23,684 nucleotides of DNA from an uncultured Clostridia bacterium (lineage in GTDB: Bacteria > Bacillota > Clostridia > TANB77 > CAG-508), in NCBI GenBank assembly GCA_934130025.1, contig CAKOXG010000020.1, positions 1 to 23,684 of the forward strand, in the 5' to 3' direction. Under the pieces are notes generated by a model. It made no database searches. It had not been told where the DNA came from and saw only the letters and a list, made by a program, of their open reading frames with translations. Shown here piece after piece: positions 5,968 to 14,430 of this stretch. The translations under genes were made by a program, and so were the position numbers. Position 1 is the stretch's first letter. Each line of letters starts with the position of its first letter.

Positions 5968-8031
5968 TTACTTCCTTTCTCTCTTAGTAGTTTTGCAAAT
6001 AATTTTATCAAATACCATTAAGAATGCTGGTAACATTGTAATTACAACAACCATACTTATTAAAGCACCTCTTGAAATTAATGTACAAATTGAACCTATC
6101 ATATCTATTTTTGATATTATTGAAACTCCACAAGTTGCTGCAAAGAAACATGAAGCACTTACTATTATTGATTTTGCAGAGTTTTCCAATGCATATCTTG
6201 CAGATTCTTGTTTTGTTTTTCCGTCACATCTTGCATCTAAATACTTGTTAGTCATTAATATTGCATAATCAACTGTTGCTCCTAACTGAATTGTTCCAAT
6301 TACTATTGACGCTACAAATGGAATTGTTACATTTGCATAACATGTGCATGACATATTAACAAATATTGCAAATTCTATTACAGCTATTAATATAAATGGT
6401 ATTGAACCAGATTTAAATACAAATATCATTAATATAAATATTACTGCTATTGAGCTTATATTTACACTGTTGAAGTCTTGGTCTGCAATTTCAACTAGGT
6501 CTTTCATAAGAGGAGCTTCGCCTGCTAAAATTCCTTCTTCATCATATTTTTTTATTATGTTATTTATATTATTTACAAGCTCATTTTCTTCGTTTGTAGC
6601 TGTTTCATAACTTGAGTTAATAACAATCATTTGATATTTATCGCTCTCAAATATTCTCTTTATGTCATCATCAATCATTTCATCTGGTACTAGACCATTT
6701 GTAATTTTAGCCTTTGCAATTGACCACTCTACACCATCTAGGCTATCTATCTCATCTAGCATAGCTTTAACTTTTGAATCTGGCATATCTTTGTTTACTA
6801 ATGCAATTTGGGTAGAAACCATATTAAAATCATCTGCTAATGCTTTGTTTGCTGGCACACTTGCCAAGCCTTCTGGTAATGAACTGTTTATATTGTAATA
6901 TACATTTACATGACTATTTCCATAAATTGCTGGAACAAGTAAAATTACAAATACTATGATTGTAGCTTTATAATGTTTTACAACAAAATCTATCAAATGT
7001 GTAAACTCTGGTAAAATAACTTTATGGGATGTTCTTTCTATTAATTTATCAAACACAAGTATCATAGCTGGTAAAACTGTTACAACACAAATTAATCCAA
7101 TTAAAACACCTTTTGCCATTACCAAACCTATATCTCTACCAATTGCAAGTTGCATTGTGCATAATGCTAAGAAACCTGCAATTGTTGTTAATGAACTTCC
7201 TACAACAGATGAAATTGTGCTTGTAATAGCCTTTTCCATTGCCTCATATATATCTTTAGAAGTTTGCTTTTCTTTAATATAACTATGGTACAAGAAAATT
7301 GAGAAATCCATTGTAACACCTAATTGAAGAACACTTGCAATAGCTTTTGTTATATACGAAATCTCTCCAAAAATGATATTTGTTCCCATATTATATAAAA
7401 TTGCAATTCCTATACTTCCAAGTAAAAATAAAGGAACTATATAAGAATCTAGTGCAATACACAAAACTATCATACAAAGAACTGCTGCAACAACAACATA
7501 AATTGCCATTTCTGAATTTAAAATATCTTTCATGTCGTCCTCTGTTGCAGATAAACCAGCAACAGCACACTTCTCTTTTGCAATATCTCTTATGTCATCA
7601 ATAGCTTTAAGAGTATCATCAGATGCAATTCCTGTTTTAAAAGTAACAAGAATTGGAGTTTTACCCTCTGCACTAATCTTATCCTCAATATCATCTGGAA
7701 CAGAATCAAGTGGAACTTGAGTTCCAAGAACATCGTAAACACCAACAACCTTGTCTACACATTCAATCTCCTTAATTTTATCCTCCATACTCAAAATATC
7801 TTTAGCTCTCATGTCATCATCTACAATTAAAACTGCAAATGAACTCATATTAAATTGTTCAGACAAAATATTTTGTCCTTGAATTGTTGCTACATCATCT
7901 GGCAAGTATGTTAAAATATCGTAATTTATTCTAGTAGCACTCATTCCAATAACAGATGGAATTAACAATAAAAGTGCTACAATTATAATTGCAACTCTAT
8001 ACTTGCAGACAAACTTTCCAAACTTATTCAT
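5968..8031 (-). CDS. RND/MMPL-family transporter
   Basis: The 687-residue protein is built of two similar halves. Each has a first membrane helix, an extracytoplasmic domain of about 150 residues, and then a cluster of five membrane helices (first half from residue ~175, second from ~540). This is the MMPL/RND layout also seen in B. subtilis YdfJ. GVTMDFSIFLYHSY in the first half and GATVDYAILMTNKY in the second are the equivalent transmembrane-4 segments with the proton-relay Asp. It should export a lipid-like or hydrophobic compound using the proton gradient; the substrate is unknown. I chose ATG 8031 (RBS AAAGGAA) because the upstream in-frame GTG lies inside the operator. It is first in an operon with the heptad-repeat protein and appears controlled by the divergent TetR protein. 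Confidence 0.9.
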   Translation of the reverse strand: MNKFGKFVCKYRVAIIIVALLLLIPSVIGMSATRINYDILTYLPDDVATIQGQNILSEQFNMSSFAVLIVDDDMRAKDILSMEDKIKEIECVDKVVGVYDVLGTQVPLDSVPDDIEDKISAEGKTPILVTFKTGIASDDTLKAIDDIRDIAKEKCAVAGLSATEDDMKDILNSEMAIYVVVAAVLCMIVLCIALDSYIVPLFLLGSIGIAILYNMGTNIIFGEISYITKAIASVLQLGVTMDFSIFLYHSYIKEKQTSKDIYEAMEKAITSTISSVVGSSLTTIAGFLALCTMQLAIGRDIGLVMAKGVLIGLICVVTVLPAMILVFDKLIERTSHKVILPEFTHLIDFVVKHYKATIIVFVILLVPAIYGNSHVNVYYNINSSLPEGLASVPANKALADDFNMVSTQIALVNKDMPDSKVKAMLDEIDSLDGVEWSIAKAKITNGLVPDEMIDDDIKRIFESDKYQMIVINSSYETATNEENELVNNINNIIKKYDEEGILAGEAPLMKDLVEIADQDFNSVNISSIAVIFILMIFVFKSGSIPFILIAVIEFAIFVNMSCTCYANVTIPFVASIVIGTIQLGATVDYAILMTNKYLDARCDGKTKQESARYALENSAKSIIVSASCFFAATCGVSIISKIDMIGSICTLISRGALISMVVVITMLPAFLMVFDKIICKTTKRERK

Positions 8032-8053
8032 TTTTTCACATTCCTTTCTTTTC

Positions 8054-8066
8054 TGACTATTGGTCA
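8054..8066. promoter_or_regulatory. TetR operator O1
   Basis: The 13-bp palindrome TGACTATTGGTCA lies just downstream of the transporter promoter's -10 box, near the transcription start. It matches the other two copies in the pattern TGACYAWWRGTCA on one strand or the other. Confidence 0.75.
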
Positions 8067-8074
8067 CTTTTTAT

Positions 8075-8103
8075 ATTCTATGACATTTCTGACCATTAGT
8101 CAA
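8075..8103 (-). promoter_or_regulatory. Promoter of the MMPL transporter operon
   Basis: TTGACT (8098-8103) and TAGAAT (8075-8080) on the minus strand have a 17-bp spacer. The -35 box lies within operator O2 and the start region within O1, so repressor binding would block polymerase. Confidence 0.8.
8090..8102. promoter_or_regulatory. TetR operator O2
   Basis: The 13-bp palindrome TGACCATTAGTCA overlaps the -35 box of the transporter promoter. Its centre is 36 bp from that of O1. Confidence 0.75.
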
Positions 8104-8319
8104 TACTGTTCACAAAATTTTCACAATTATATTTAATTTTTTAAAATTTATAAAATATAATCAGCCCGTACTTACTTTATTAAATTTTTTCTCATAATAT
8201 TCTTCTCCATTGAAACTTATTGTTTTAGATTCATTTTGCTTAGTTTGTTCATTGGCTTGTATATTTCACATTTTTTCATTTTTCGCTTTTTTCTTCAAGA
8301 AAGGTACATTTTATTTAAT

Positions 8320-8348
8320 TTGACCAAAGGTCATTTTAGTGCTATAAT
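8320..8348 (+). promoter_or_regulatory. Promoter of tetR
   Basis: TTGACC (8320-8325) and TATAAT (8343-8348) are exactly 17 bp apart, about 60 bp before the tetR start. Operator O3 covers the -35 box, which implies autorepression. Confidence 0.85.
8321..8333. promoter_or_regulatory. TetR operator O3
   Basis: TGACCAAAGGTCA is the third copy of the palindrome. It overlaps the -35 box of the tetR promoter. Confidence 0.75.
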
Positions 8349-8409
8349 CTATTTAGTTTTAATTTTATTATATTAAGATGTTATATTCTAAAGAACGAAG
8401 GTTGATATT

Positions 8410-9006
8410 ATGGATAAAAAAGAAAAAGAAAATAAATTAATGGAGAAAGCTTTAAAGTTATTTACAGAAAAAGGTGTAAATAATACTTCTATTCAAGATA
8501 TTGCAGATGAGGCCGGTGTTGGCAAAGGTACTTTCTATTTATATTTTAAAGATAAATATGATATTAGAGACAAAGTTATAGCAAGTTGTTCTAATAAGCT
8601 ATTTTCAGATGCTTTAGATGCTTTGAATAATAGCTACATACAAAATTTTGAAGATCAAATTATTTTTATAATAAATCACATATTGGATGAATTAAATAAA
8701 AACAAGGTATTGTTAAAACTAATATCTAAAAATCTCTCTTTTGGGTTATTTAACAATACTATATCAAATTTGTCGAACTTATCTAATATAAACAACGATA
8801 CTTCAACCCTGTACGAAAAATTCGTAAATCGTGTTAACGAAAATAAAGTTAATTTAAAAAATCCCAAAGTTACTCTATTTACAATTATTGAACTTGTAAG
8901 TTCAACAGGTTTTAATTCTATATTATATTCAGAACCATTATCATTAGATGAATACAAGCCATATTTGTATTCAATTATAAGAGGAATTTTAAAAGAAAAT
9001 ATTTAA
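8410..9006 (+). CDS. TetR/AcrR-family transcriptional repressor
   Basis: The 198-residue length is typical of the family. The N-terminal domain reads ALKLFTEKGVNNTSIQDIAD then EAGVGKGTFYLYFKDKYD, which is the TetR helix-turn-helix (about residues 25-50) with the classic G-x-FYxYFxxK recognition part. The C-terminal 140 residues are helical and divergent, as expected of the ligand pocket and dimer interface. It is the only plus-strand gene and is divergent from the transporter operon. The 13-bp palindromes on both promoters are the likely binding sites. I infer that an exported compound relieves repression. The start ATG 8410 follows GAAGG; a bidirectional terminator ends the gene. Confidence 0.93.
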   Translation: MDKKEKENKLMEKALKLFTEKGVNNTSIQDIADEAGVGKGTFYLYFKDKYDIRDKVIASCSNKLFSDALDALNNSYIQNFEDQIIFIINHILDELNKNKVLLKLISKNLSFGLFNNTISNLSNLSNINNDTSTLYEKFVNRVNENKVNLKNPKVTLFTIIELVSSTGFNSILYSEPLSLDEYKPYLYSIIRGILKENI

Positions 9007-9035
9007 TGCAAAAATAATATTGTATTTGTAGTATA

Positions 9036-9082
9036 AAAAAATAAAATCCAGGCTTAATAAAAAGTCTGGATTTCATTTTTTA
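9036..9082. terminator. Bidirectional intrinsic terminator between convergent genes
   Basis: AAATCCAGGC (9044-9053) pairs with GTCTGGATTT (9064-9073), with T-rich tracts on the far side in both directions. It serves tetR from the left and the ricin-domain gene from the right, whose stop codon overlaps its edge. Confidence 0.85.
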
Positions 9083-11323
9083 TTTTGTTAGGACCCAACT
9101 TTGGTTTCCTGATGCGGTATCTATCTGCCATAAGCATATATTAGTTCCACTTTCTACCTTTCCATTATACAATGTCATCACTGGTCCTAGTCTAGATTGA
9201 ATAATGTATTTTCCGTTTGCAGTTTCTATAAATTTCCATTTTTGGTTATTTCCACCATTTGCAGTCCACTGCATTACATTGGTTCCGTTTGTTGTTTCAT
9301 TATTATAAACATCCACTAAAAAGTTCGTTGGAGTACATTTTATATTGTAGTATCCATCTCCAGTATATACAAGCTCAAATTTTTGATCATATGTCTTCCA
9401 AAGTTGAGCATTTCCTCCATTATTATTTTGGTTTCCATCATCAATATCAATACTATAAGAAGAATCTTTAGCAAGTACAATTCTGTAAATCCCTTCCTCA
9501 ACATTCTTTACACCCTCAGAAGCAAGCACAACACGATATGTGTCAAATGGATTTTTACCTTGTGTGTCGGCACATACTGATGCAAAAATTCCTGATGCTT
9601 TTATCTCACTCGCTGTTGAATATTGCCTTCCTCCTCTTGCCCAAAAGTTAATTGTATCCTTTAAGAACTGAGGTGTATCTCCAAACCATGCAGTACTTGT
9701 TGTTGTTCCCAACACCTCTTTAGTTGCATCACCAATTTTTCCAACTTTATATAATGTCGTTCCAATTCTGTCTCCTGTATTATTATAATATGTTGTTGCA
9801 TATTTTGTAGATACTCCGTTTTTTGAGGCGAAAGATGTTCCCGCATTAAGGCAATCATCTGAGCCTGTATATGAATTAAAGTCTGCTGTTCTTTCCCATG
9901 CTCCTCCATTTAAATCATATATTCCAGTTATATTTCCTGTAGAACTTGCTTTTTGCCCATTTGGCGTATTATAAGCATATGTTATCCCTGCTCGAGAAGA
10001 TGCACTTGCTGAACCTCCACCATTTCCTGTTATATATGTTGAACTATTGTTAATATCTACTTCGTGTCCATTTCTTCCATATTGGCTATGCGTTAAGTAC
10101 GCTACTGCTCCCCATTCACTATTTTTCATCATATGACTATCTTTTGCAGGGTCATAGTTCAAAGAATTTGTATAGGATACGCCTATAGTACAATATCTCC
10201 AACTTGATGCACCAGGTTTACTAACAGCTTTAATTGTACTTGAGATTGGAATGTCACCACTATAATACTCTTTTGTTTCTACAGGAGTACCATCTTTTTC
10301 CATACTCATTTCGTATTTTGCAACCCATATTCCAGAAAGTTCTGTATTCCATCCACCAGCTGATAGGTTTGTTTCAAAAGCAGGATGCACAATATATTCT
10401 TCACCGTTATAACTAATTGTCTTTATTCCATCATCAAGGCTGTATTTTGCATCTCCTATTACACCCCTAATTCCATATCCATCACAATATCCTGTTGGAG
10501 TTGTACTTTTGTCATCTTTATAATACGTTATTCTGTAAGCATATCTTGGAACCCATACAAAATAGCTTCCATCACTATTTTTGGCATTAGCCCATCTACT
10601 TGTTGTATTATCCCCAAGTCCACTTATTGAAGAATAACGATACCAATCAGAATCACTTTCTGTTGTGGTTGCTTCTGTTGTTCCATTCCATTTTATTGGA
10701 GTAAGCCCACCTAGCACGGGTGATAAAGGTCCAGTGATTACATTGTTATTCTTGTCAATCCATATTACATCAACTCTTCCATAATTTGTTGAAAAATCTG
10801 TTCCAACCGTTGTATTAGCAATACTTACATTTCCATTTTTATCAATAACCTTAACATATACACTATATTTTTCCTGTGTAATATTTGTAAATGTGTAGCT
10901 TTTATCAGTCGCATTATTAGGTGTAATATAGGTTCTTCCACCATCAATACTATATTCTATTTTATTAATTCCGCTTTCAGTCTCTGTAACATTTACATTT
11001 ACAGTAAAAGATTTTCTTGTTATGTTTGAAACTGAAATCATATTGACTGTCGGATTTGTTGAATCAACAGAATCAATTTTACCATCGTTTGATACATTTC
11101 CAACAGATCCCTTTAATTCATTTATCTTTTTCCTTCCTTCCTCTTCATCGGCTTCTACATCTTCTCTTGTTTTTCTTGCCTGAGTTATAAGGCCATTTTC
11201 TCCGACAGCGACATTAACGGTAATGCCTGTCAATATTAAGATAACTATAATTGTAACTATAAGAGCAATAAGTGTAATTCCCCCATTTTTTCTTATAAAC
11301 CTACTTTTGTTTTTTTCTATCAT
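9080..11323 (-). CDS. Prepilin-like surface protein with FGE-like and ricin-lectin domains
   Basis: The 747-residue protein is a mosaic. Residues 1-45 look like a class III prepilin start: a basic leader, then GG^ITLIALIVTIIVILIL, with Ala instead of the usual Glu at mature position 5. A charged helix follows, then an Ig/Fn3-like module (about 90-170, with VTETESGINKIEYSIDGG). A SUMF1/formylglycine-generating-enzyme-like domain spans about 230-600 (SYFVWVPRYAYRITYY, MMKNSEWGAVAYL, GIYDLNGGAWERT, FWARGGRQY, DTYRVVL). The last 140 residues form a ricin-B-type lectin beta-trefoil with QLW, NQKWKF and NQSWVL repeats. I infer a cell-surface carbohydrate-binding protein; the FGE-like fold probably acts as a binding scaffold, not an enzyme. 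RBS GGGGAGG and its own promoter precede ATG 11323. Confidence 0.8.
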   Translation of the reverse strand: MIEKNKSRFIRKNGGITLIALIVTIIVILILTGITVNVAVGENGLITQARKTREDVEADEEEGRKKINELKGSVGNVSNDGKIDSVDSTNPTVNMISVSNITRKSFTVNVNVTETESGINKIEYSIDGGRTYITPNNATDKSYTFTNITQEKYSVYVKVIDKNGNVSIANTTVGTDFSTNYGRVDVIWIDKNNNVITGPLSPVLGGLTPIKWNGTTEATTTESDSDWYRYSSISGLGDNTTSRWANAKNSDGSYFVWVPRYAYRITYYKDDKSTTPTGYCDGYGIRGVIGDAKYSLDDGIKTISYNGEEYIVHPAFETNLSAGGWNTELSGIWVAKYEMSMEKDGTPVETKEYYSGDIPISSTIKAVSKPGASSWRYCTIGVSYTNSLNYDPAKDSHMMKNSEWGAVAYLTHSQYGRNGHEVDINNSSTYITGNGGGSASASSRAGITYAYNTPNGQKASSTGNITGIYDLNGGAWERTADFNSYTGSDDCLNAGTSFASKNGVSTKYATTYYNNTGDRIGTTLYKVGKIGDATKEVLGTTTSTAWFGDTPQFLKDTINFWARGGRQYSTASEIKASGIFASVCADTQGKNPFDTYRVVLASEGVKNVEEGIYRIVLAKDSSYSIDIDDGNQNNNGGNAQLWKTYDQKFELVYTGDGYYNIKCTPTNFLVDVYNNETTNGTNVMQWTANGGNNQKWKFIETANGKYIIQSRLGPVMTLYNGKVESGTNICLWQIDTASGNQSWVLTK

Positions 11324-11353
11324 TTTATCCTCCCCGATTTTTAATTTAAAATC

Positions 11354-11381
11354 ATTATAGCATAATGGATTTGAAAGTCAA
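11354..11381 (-). promoter_or_regulatory. Promoter of the ricin-domain surface protein gene
   Basis: TTGACT (11376-11381) and TATAAT (11354-11359) on the minus strand have a 16-bp spacer and an extended -10 TG. They lie 31 bp before the start codon. Confidence 0.8.
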
Positions 11382-11436
11382 TATAATTATTTTTCTTAAT
11401 AATTAAGGAAAACTTCACCCTAAATTTAGTAGGATT

Positions 11437-14187
11437 TTAAATTTGTTCTAATCTTTGTATTGTATCTTCTAGCATTTCTTTGTATTTTTGCATTTTTTCT
11501 TTTTCTTCCTGAACTTTAGCCTCTGGAGCCTTGTTTACAAAGCCTGGGTTTGAAAGCATTTTTGTACTTCTTGCAACTTCTGCCTCTAGCCTTGCTTTTT
11601 CAGCCTCTAATTTGGCTTTTTCTTCGGCTAAATCTACCAATTCTTCTGATGGAATAAATGCTTTTATTCCGTCTGCAAGCATTGTTACAACATGTTTTGG
11701 AATATTTGTTTCGTCTTTTTTAATTTCAATTTTAGACGCAAATCCAAGTTTTTCAAGCCATGATGTAGAGTTTTCTATTAGTGTTTTGTATTCATCATCA
11801 TCTATTACAAAAATCAATTCAGATTTTTTTGATGGATGTACATTCATATTTGTTCTTGTATTTCTAATTTGAATTATTATTTTCTTAATTTCTTCTAAAT
11901 GATACTCTTCTTTTTCGAATTCATATTCTTTACACGGTGTTGGCCAAGCTGAAATCATTATGCTCTCATCATTTGTATAAAGTTCACTATATATTTTTTC
12001 TGTTATAAATGGCATAATTGGATGTAATAGTTTTAATATATCTGCTAGTACTTTGTTTAAAACTTTTTGAGCTGTTATACGTGATTCTACTGCTTTTTCG
12101 TCCATATTTTCTTTGTTATATAAACGTGGTTTTACAATTTCTATATACCAATCGCAAAATTCATTCCAAGTAAAATCATATATTTTTTGAGCATATACTC
12201 CCATGTCAAAGTTATCTAAATTTGCTGTTGCCTCTTTAATTAAAGTATTTAATTTAGATAAAATCCATTTGTCTTCATACTCTAGTTTTGATACATCTAT
12301 ATTCATTATTGATGTATCGTTTTTCCCAGAAATGTTTTCCACAGAAGCATCTCCGTTTTCCGGTATTTCGGCATTTTGCCCAAAAAGGGGCGTCCCCAAT
12401 GGGCGAGCATCTATGTTCATTAAAACAAATTTTGATGCGTTCCATAATTTGTTTGCAAAGTTTGAAGCAGATTCTAGTTTTTCTGGCATATATCTTATAT
12501 CATTTCCTGGTGTTATTCCCATTATTAATGATAAACGTAATGCATCTGTTCCATATTTGTCTATTATTTCTAGTGGGTCTATTCCATTACCTAAACTTTT
12601 AGACATTTTTCTACCTTGTGAATCTCTTACAATTCCGTGTATTAATACATTTTCAAAAGGAACTTCTCCTGTGTGTTCAATTCCAGAAAACATCATTCTT
12701 ATAACCCAGAAGAATATTATATCATACCCTGTTACCAATGTTGAAGTTGGATAAAAATATTTAAAGTCTTCTGTTTGTTCTGGCCAGCCAAGTGTTGAAA
12801 ATGGCCATAATGCAGAGCTAAACCATGTATCTAATGTATCTTCATCTTGATGAAGATGCGAGCTTCCACATTTTTCACATTTTGCTGGCATTTCTTTCTT
12901 AACCATTATTTCGCCACAGTCATCACAATAATATGCTGGTATTCTATGTCCCCACCATAATTGTCTTGATATACACCAGTCTTTGATGTTCTCTAGCCAA
13001 TTAAAATATGTTTTATCAAATCTTTCTGGTATAAATTTTGTTTTTCCACTCTTTACAGCCTCTATTGCAGGTTTTGCAAGTGGTTCCATTTTTACAAACC
13101 ATTGTTTTGAAATCATTGGCTCTATTGTTTGGTGGCATCTGTAGCATTTTCCTACATCATGTGTATAATCTTCTATTTTTATTAATGCACCTATTTCTTG
13201 TAATTTTTCAACTATACGTTTTCTTGCCTCATATATGTCAAGTCCAGCAAATTCTGGAACTATGTCATTCATTATTCCATTTTCGTCAAATACTTTTATC
13301 ATTTCTAGGTTATTATCTAAACCAGCTTGATAATCGTTTACATCATGTGCTGGAGTAAGCTTTACTGCGCCTGTGCCAAACTCTGTTTCAACAAAATCTG
13401 CAGCTATAATAGGAATCTCTCTTCCTACTATTGGAAGTACAACTGTTTTTCCAATATATGCTTTATATCTTTCATCATTTGAATTTACTGCAACACCAGT
13501 ATCTCCAAGCATTGTTTCTGGTCTTGTTGTTGCAACTATTAAATATTTTCCTTCTTCTCCTTTTATTGGATATTTAATATGCCACAAATGAGTTGGCTCT
13601 TGCTCATATTCAACTTCTGAATCTGAAATTGATGTATGGCAAGTTGGGCACCAGTTTATCATTCTTTCTCCTCTATAAATTAATCCTTTATTATATAGAT
13701 TAATAAATACAGTTTGAACAGCATTAGAAAGGCCTTCATCTAAAGTAAATCTTTCTCTCGACCAATCACACGAACTGCCAAGTTTTCTAATTTGCTTTGT
13801 AATAATTCCACCATATTCTTTTTTCCAGTCCCAGGCTCTTTTTAAGAATTCTTCTCTTCCTAAATCTTCTTTAGTAATTCCTTCTTCTTTTAATTTAGCA
13901 ACAATTTTGGCCTCTGTTGCGATTGATGCATGGTCTGTTCCTGGAATCCAAAGTGCATTATATCCAGCCATTCTTTTATATCTAATCAATATATCTTGTA
14001 AAGTTTCATCTAAAGCATGTCCCATATGTAATTTACCTGTTATATTTGGTGGTGGAATTACTATTGTGTATGGTTTTTTAGACTTATCATTACTAGGCTT
14101 AAAATAACCTTTTTTCTCCCAATTTTCATAAATTTCGTCTTCAAAATCTTTTGGATTGAATTTTCCTTCTAATTCGTGTTTGCTCAT
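11437..14187 (-). CDS. valS: Valyl-tRNA synthetase
   Basis: This enzyme charges tRNA-Val with valine in the cytosol. The 916-residue class I synthetase shows PPPNITGKLHMGH (HIGH motif variant HMGH at 54-57), the KMSKS loop at 527-531, and CxxC-type zinc pairs (CYRCH; CDDCG...CEKCG). The CP1 editing domain carries ATTRPETMLGDTGVAV. After the catalytic domain come the anticodon-binding helices and a C-terminal Leu/Glu/Lys coiled coil (LAEEKAKLEAEKARLEAEVA), all usual for bacterial ValRS. Between NASKFVLMNID and the anticodon domain it carries a 38-residue insertion that I list separately. It is the last gene of a long operon, with RBS AAGGAGG. I see no T-box ahead of it, because a small gene lies only 21 bp upstream. 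Confidence 0.97.
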   Translation of the reverse strand: MSKHELEGKFNPKDFEDEIYENWEKKGYFKPSNDKSKKPYTIVIPPPNITGKLHMGHALDETLQDILIRYKRMAGYNALWIPGTDHASIATEAKIVAKLKEEGITKEDLGREEFLKRAWDWKKEYGGIITKQIRKLGSSCDWSRERFTLDEGLSNAVQTVFINLYNKGLIYRGERMINWCPTCHTSISDSEVEYEQEPTHLWHIKYPIKGEEGKYLIVATTRPETMLGDTGVAVNSNDERYKAYIGKTVVLPIVGREIPIIAADFVETEFGTGAVKLTPAHDVNDYQAGLDNNLEMIKVFDENGIMNDIVPEFAGLDIYEARKRIVEKLQEIGALIKIEDYTHDVGKCYRCHQTIEPMISKQWFVKMEPLAKPAIEAVKSGKTKFIPERFDKTYFNWLENIKDWCISRQLWWGHRIPAYYCDDCGEIMVKKEMPAKCEKCGSSHLHQDEDTLDTWFSSALWPFSTLGWPEQTEDFKYFYPTSTLVTGYDIIFFWVIRMMFSGIEHTGEVPFENVLIHGIVRDSQGRKMSKSLGNGIDPLEIIDKYGTDALRLSLIMGITPGNDIRYMPEKLESASNFANKLWNASKFVLMNIDARPLGTPLFGQNAEIPENGDASVENISGKNDTSIMNIDVSKLEYEDKWILSKLNTLIKEATANLDNFDMGVYAQKIYDFTWNEFCDWYIEIVKPRLYNKENMDEKAVESRITAQKVLNKVLADILKLLHPIMPFITEKIYSELYTNDESIMISAWPTPCKEYEFEKEEYHLEEIKKIIIQIRNTRTNMNVHPSKKSELIFVIDDDEYKTLIENSTSWLEKLGFASKIEIKKDETNIPKHVVTMLADGIKAFIPSEELVDLAEEKAKLEAEKARLEAEVARSTKMLSNPGFVNKAPEAKVQEEKEKMQKYKEMLEDTIQRLEQI
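12295..12408 (-). repeat. In-frame GC-rich palindromic insertion within valS
   Basis: A 114-bp (38-codon) block lies between near-identical direct repeats (12294-12308 and 12408-12422, 14 of 15 bases alike), so MNID occurs twice. G+C over the core 90 bp is about 50%, against about 30% around it. It contains a nested hairpin at 12378-12404 (GCCC/GGGC outside, GGGG/CCCC inside). Removing it restores the ordinary ValRS spacing. It is reminiscent of the protein-coding palindromic elements known from Rickettsia; whether it is mobile is not known. Confidence 0.65.
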
Positions 14188-14208
14188 AAATTGCCTCCTT
14201 ATGATTGA

Positions 14209-14400
14209 TTATCTTACAAAATAAATTATTAGCATGCTAATTAAAAATATTATGAATCCTACTATTTTTAGCGTTCTTGTAGTTTCATTTGTTTCATTAG
14301 AGCTAAATATTTTTGTTGCAATTATTCTTGCATCGTATATCATTACAACAGCAAAAGCTGCTATTGCAAATGAAATTAATATTAATACTGTTTTTCCCAT
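14209..14400 (-). CDS. Small two-helix membrane protein
   Basis: The 63-residue protein has an N-terminal membrane helix (VLILISFAIAAFAVVMIYDA), a short polar loop with IFSSNETNETTR, and a second helix (KIVGFIIFLISMLIIYFVR). I do not recognise a named family. It is a plausible gene because AAAGGA precedes ATG 14400 by a normal distance, the codon use fits, and it fills an operon gap between the aldose-epimerase-like gene and valS (30 bp and 21 bp). Small membrane proteins next to valS may be an accident of operon structure; no function can be given. Confidence 0.65.
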   Translation of the reverse strand: MGKTVLILISFAIAAFAVVMIYDARIIATKIFSSNETNETTRTLKIVGFIIFLISMLIIYFVR

Positions 14401-14430
14401 ATTACTATTCCTTTATTATAAAAGTTAAGG

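Larger units (their letters stand above)
8032..8409. other. Divergent intergenic region between transporter operon and tetR
   Basis: This 378-bp gap holds the transporter promoter with two operators on the left and the tetR promoter with one operator on the right. The middle (about 8104-8319) is very AT-rich and holds no recognisable gene. It contains only a start-less 34-codon open stretch on the minus strand. Confidence 0.7.

Noticed and set aside
12203..12754. Plus-strand 183-codon frame opposite valS
   Set aside because: It is antisense to well-conserved ValRS sequence, with no RBS and no recognisable protein family.
14188..14430. Possible T-box leader for valS
   Set aside because: The 21-bp gap upstream is too short, and the preceding sequence encodes a plausible membrane protein. 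No T-box consensus was seen.
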